A DNA stretch of 7,655 nucleotides, from NCBI GenBank assembly GCA_021163745.1, contig JAGGTM010000005.1, positions 1-7,655 of the forward strand, given 5' to 3'. The notes under the pieces were generated by a model. That model saw only the letters and a list, made by a program, of their open reading frames with translations, was not told the DNA's origin and ran no database searches. This document shows positions 5,353-7,655 of the stretch, piece by piece (positions within the stretch are counted from its first letter, which is position 1; each line of letters begins with the position of its first letter). Source of the DNA: a bacterium (GTDB lineage Bacteria > Patescibacteriota > Minisyncoccia > Portnoybacterales > JAGGTM01). The position numbers and the translations under genes were made by a program.

Positions 5353-7655
5353 GATAAAGGTAGTTTCCTTTATTTTTATTTTTCTCCTTTTAATAGGAGT
5401 TTATTTTGTTTTTTCTGTTTCTTTAAATCAGAAAGCTCCTTATCCTAATCCGAAAAATTATGCTCCTAATTTTTGGTTTGACACAGAAGAAAAATATTTC
5501 CCCTGCAGTCCTTTGGATTTCAATTATGATAAAAATTTAAATGAACTACCAGCAGAAGAAGCCAAAGCAAAGTATGATTCTTTAAGCATAGAAGAGAAAC
5601 TTAATTATTTCACTGTTTTTTGCAATGTTATAGATAATAGTAATCAATGGATTTATGAATATCATCTTTATTATGTTTTTAATGAATTTACTAACGAACA
5701 TTACGGTGACTGGGAAAGAGTTGATGTTTATGTAGATAAAAATACTAAAAAGCCAACAAAAGTAATTGGCTTTGCTCATAATGGCTCTAAAACAAAAATA
5801 ATTTTGGCAAATAATGAATTAGATAACCCTAAAACAAACCATCAGAGAATTTTAGTAGAGAAAGGAAGCCATGCTAGTTGTCCTGATGGAAACAATGATG
5901 GACTATATTCACGTTTCTCAGATGTTTCTAATTGGAATAGTGGCTATGGAGTTAGAAAATGGTCACTCCAAGACAAACTTTATGGCCCAAAAATTAAATG
6001 GAATGATAAAAGGTATAGATTGATTTCAATAAACGATTTAGAAAAAGAATATTCTCAAAAATACTCTTTGCAGAAAAGAGTAATAAGCAAAGCAGAAAAT
6101 TTGGGAATTGATTTATTAGAAGTTTCTAAAATTAACAAAATTCGCTCCTTTCAAAATAAACACATTTACATAGCCAAAAAGCTTGCCGGCTCTCCACCAT
6201 CTAATCCTTGGCAGAGAAAAGAATATTATAATCCTAAAATAGCCCAGCCAATTAAAAATCCTATAAAACAACTAGCAGAAGTTTTTTCTCAAAAATTTAC
6301 TCAATTTACTTCTAAAACAAAAGACCTTGCAGAAAGAACCATAATCAGATTAAAAGAAATTATCCCATTAACTAATAAACAAAAAGAAAATCTTTTAACT
6401 GCAGAAATAAAAAAGAAAGCAGTATTCCGTCAATCTAATAGAGAAACACCACCAATGCAGACATACAAAGAAGAGATGCCTGAGAGCAGTAAGATAAATT
6501 CAAAAAAAGAAATTAAAAAAGAAGCAAAGAAAATAGAAGAACCAAGCAATAAAGCAGAAAAAACAGAAAAAAGAGAGATAATAGAAAAAGAGAAGAAAGA
6601 GATGAATAAAAATAAAGAAGATAAAAAGAAAAAGGAAAAGAAAAAAGAAGTAAAGAAAAAGAAGAAAAAGAAGAAAAAGAAGGAAAAAGAAGAAATAAAT
6701 TGGTGTTCTTTAGAGGATCAATATCAAATAGATCAAGAAGAAGCAATTTTCAATGAAATTGCTTGGATGGGAACAGAGGATTCTTCTTATAATGAATGGA
6801 TAGAGTTAAAAAATTTGACCGGCAATGAGATAGATTTAACCGGCTGGCAGATACAGAATAAAAATCAAAAATTAAAATTAGTTTTTCCGGAAATTAAAAT
6901 CCCACCTTATGGTTTTATTCTTTTGGAAAGAACCGATGATGATTCTGTTCCTGATATAAAAGCAGATTTAATATATAAAGGAGCAATCAGAAATTCAAAC
7001 GAAGCTCTATTTTTATTTGATAAAAATTGCAAACTAAAAGATAGAGTAGAAGCAGATTCTTCTTGGCCTGCTGGAAGCAATTTATCTTTTAGAACAATGG
7101 AAAGAAAGAAAAATCTAAGTTGGCAGACAAGTAAAAATATTGGAGGAACTCCTAAGAAAGAAAATAGTTCAGGATATGTAGAAAAAGAATATATCATTGG
7201 TGGAGGAGATGGGGGAAATGAAACTTCTAATAAGAATAAAAATACCAGCAAGAATAATCCAAAAATATATCCTAAAATTTTAATTTCAGAAGTGTATATT
7301 GGTTCAGAAGGTAATCCTAAAGATGAGTTTGTAGAATTATATAATCCAAATAATGAAGATGTTAATCTTAGCGGTTGGTATATTTTAAGGAAAACAGAAA
7401 ATGCAAAAAGTTTTTCAAGTTATGCTACATCAAAACTATTTTCTAATAAGAAAATCCCAAAGAAGGGATATTTTTTAATTGCAAGAAAAAATTCTTCTTT
7501 TGAGGATTTTGCTGATGTTATTATAGAAAATCCATTAGCTTCAAATAATACTTTGGTTTTAAAAAATCCAAATAAAGAAATTGTAGATGAAATTAACTGG
7601 AAAGAGATTCCTTTAAATAAAAGTTATGGAAGAAAATGGGAAAATAATATTTACA
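5339..7655 (+). CDS. Exported Vps62/NPP1-like protein with LTD domains (partial)
   Basis: This frame stays open for 772 codons to the right edge with no stop. Residues 5-30 form a signal peptide or membrane anchor, with basic residues before a hydrophobic core and no lipobox Cys. Residues about 40-190 resemble the Vps62/NPP1 fold, with NEHYGDWERVDVYVD (119-133), GFAHNGS (144-150) and VEKGSHASCPDG (173-184). H121, D124 and E126 fall where necrosis-inducing NLP proteins have metal-binding GHRHDWE residues. A basic linker (about 200-390) leads to a Lys/Glu tract (390-452). The first lamin-tail domain (about 470-605) has NEIAWMG, YNEWIELKN and IDLTGWQIQN. A Gly/Asn/Lys spacer precedes the second (from 646: ILISEVYIG, DEFVELYNP, VNLSGWYI), which is cut by the edge. 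The ATG at 5339 overlaps the upstream membrane-protein gene by 14 bp. The product probably lies on the cell surface. LTD calls are firm; the Vps62/NPP1 call is moderate. Confidence 0.85.
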   Translation, partial: MRGFKIKVVSFIFIFLLLIGVYFVFSVSLNQKAPYPNPKNYAPNFWFDTEEKYFPCSPLDFNYDKNLNELPAEEAKAKYDSLSIEEKLNYFTVFCNVIDNSNQWIYEYHLYYVFNEFTNEHYGDWERVDVYVDKNTKKPTKVIGFAHNGSKTKIILANNELDNPKTNHQRILVEKGSHASCPDGNNDGLYSRFSDVSNWNSGYGVRKWSLQDKLYGPKIKWNDKRYRLISINDLEKEYSQKYSLQKRVISKAENLGIDLLEVSKINKIRSFQNKHIYIAKKLAGSPPSNPWQRKEYYNPKIAQPIKNPIKQLAEVFSQKFTQFTSKTKDLAERTIIRLKEIIPLTNKQKENLLTAEIKKKAVFRQSNRETPPMQTYKEEMPESSKINSKKEIKKEAKKIEEPSNKAEKTEKREIIEKEKKEMNKNKEDKKKKEKKKEVKKKKKKKKKKEKEEINWCSLEDQYQIDQEEAIFNEIAWMGTEDSSYNEWIELKNLTGNEIDLTGWQIQNKNQKLKLVFPEIKIPPYGFILLERTDDDSVPDIKADLIYKGAIRNSNEALFLFDKNCKLKDRVEADSSWPAGSNLSFRTMERKKNLSWQTSKNIGGTPKKENSSGYVEKEYIIGGGDGGNETSNKNKNTSKNNPKIYPKILISEVYIGSEGNPKDEFVELYNPNNEDVNLSGWYILRKTENAKSFSSYATSKLFSNKKIPKKGYFLIARKNSSFEDFADVIIENPLASNNTLVLKNPNKEIVDEINWKEIPLNKSYGRKWENNIY
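6623..6695 (+). repeat. Polypurine tract with 9-bp tandem repeat inside the LTD gene
   Basis: Apart from one T at 6651, this 73-base stretch contains only A and G on the coding strand. It includes three perfect tandem copies of GAAAAAGAA (6655-6663, 6664-6672, 6673-6681) and a fourth at 6683-6691 after one extra base. It encodes the Lys-rich core of the linker, including an unbroken run of ten lysines. Such tracts are prone to slippage and to assembly collapse, and can form triplex structures. Confidence 0.8.

Noticed and set aside
6513..6746. Leu/Phe/Ser-rich open frame on the minus strand
   Set aside because: It is the complement of the Lys/Glu-coding purine tract in the plus-strand LTD gene. 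The composition is an artefact of that tract.
6907..7251. 114-codon open frame on the minus strand
   Set aside because: It lies wholly opposite the first LTD domain, which has clear family motifs on the plus strand. The minus-strand product shows no recognisable features.

Overview
The window is AT-rich, and every gene reads left to right. It is most likely from an uncultivated bacterium of the Patescibacteria/CPR type, probably Parcubacteria-like. This placement is an inference. It rests on the neighbourhood secD-secF followed by a sigma-region-4/HARE protein, on the single-TM protein with a 'YHFP' tail that I associate from memory with CPR genomes, on the lysine-rich LTD surface protein, and on low GC. 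All seven visible stop codons, including that of the pseudogene, are TAA. No in-frame TGA is needed, so the standard bacterial code fits. None of the starts has a convincing Shine-Dalgarno sequence.

Region 1 (1-1277) is the protein-export block. It holds the C-terminal end of SecD, a 131-bp spacer with an unusual heptamer-periodic inverted repeat, and a complete SecF. SecD and SecF together form the proton-driven accessory complex of the Sec translocon.

Region 2 (1347-3740) holds two CPR-style conserved genes. The first is a DNA-binding protein with a sigma-70 region 4 helix-turn-helix at its N-terminus and HARE-type winged helices at its C-terminus, but no sigma region 2. The second is a 442-residue protein with one N-terminal membrane segment. 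It resembles the N-terminal half of HerA/VirB4-like transfer ATPases but stops before any ATPase domain.

Region 3 (3741-4620) is a small accessory patch. It has a structured spacer, a good promoter sitting almost directly on a hicB antitoxin start, a hicA toxin gene broken by two frameshifts, and 246 bp of decayed-looking sequence.

Region 4 (4621-7655) is a translationally coupled pair with a 14-bp overlap: a polytopic membrane protein of unknown function, then a long exported protein that runs off the right edge (772 codons visible). The exported protein combines an N-terminal membrane anchor or signal peptide, a Vps62/NPP1-like domain with an H-Y-G-D-W-E-R motif, a long basic linker with a near-pure Lys/Glu tract, and two lamin-tail (LTD) domains. 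It has no stop codon inside the window, so a listing of closed ORFs would miss it. It is the most interesting object here.
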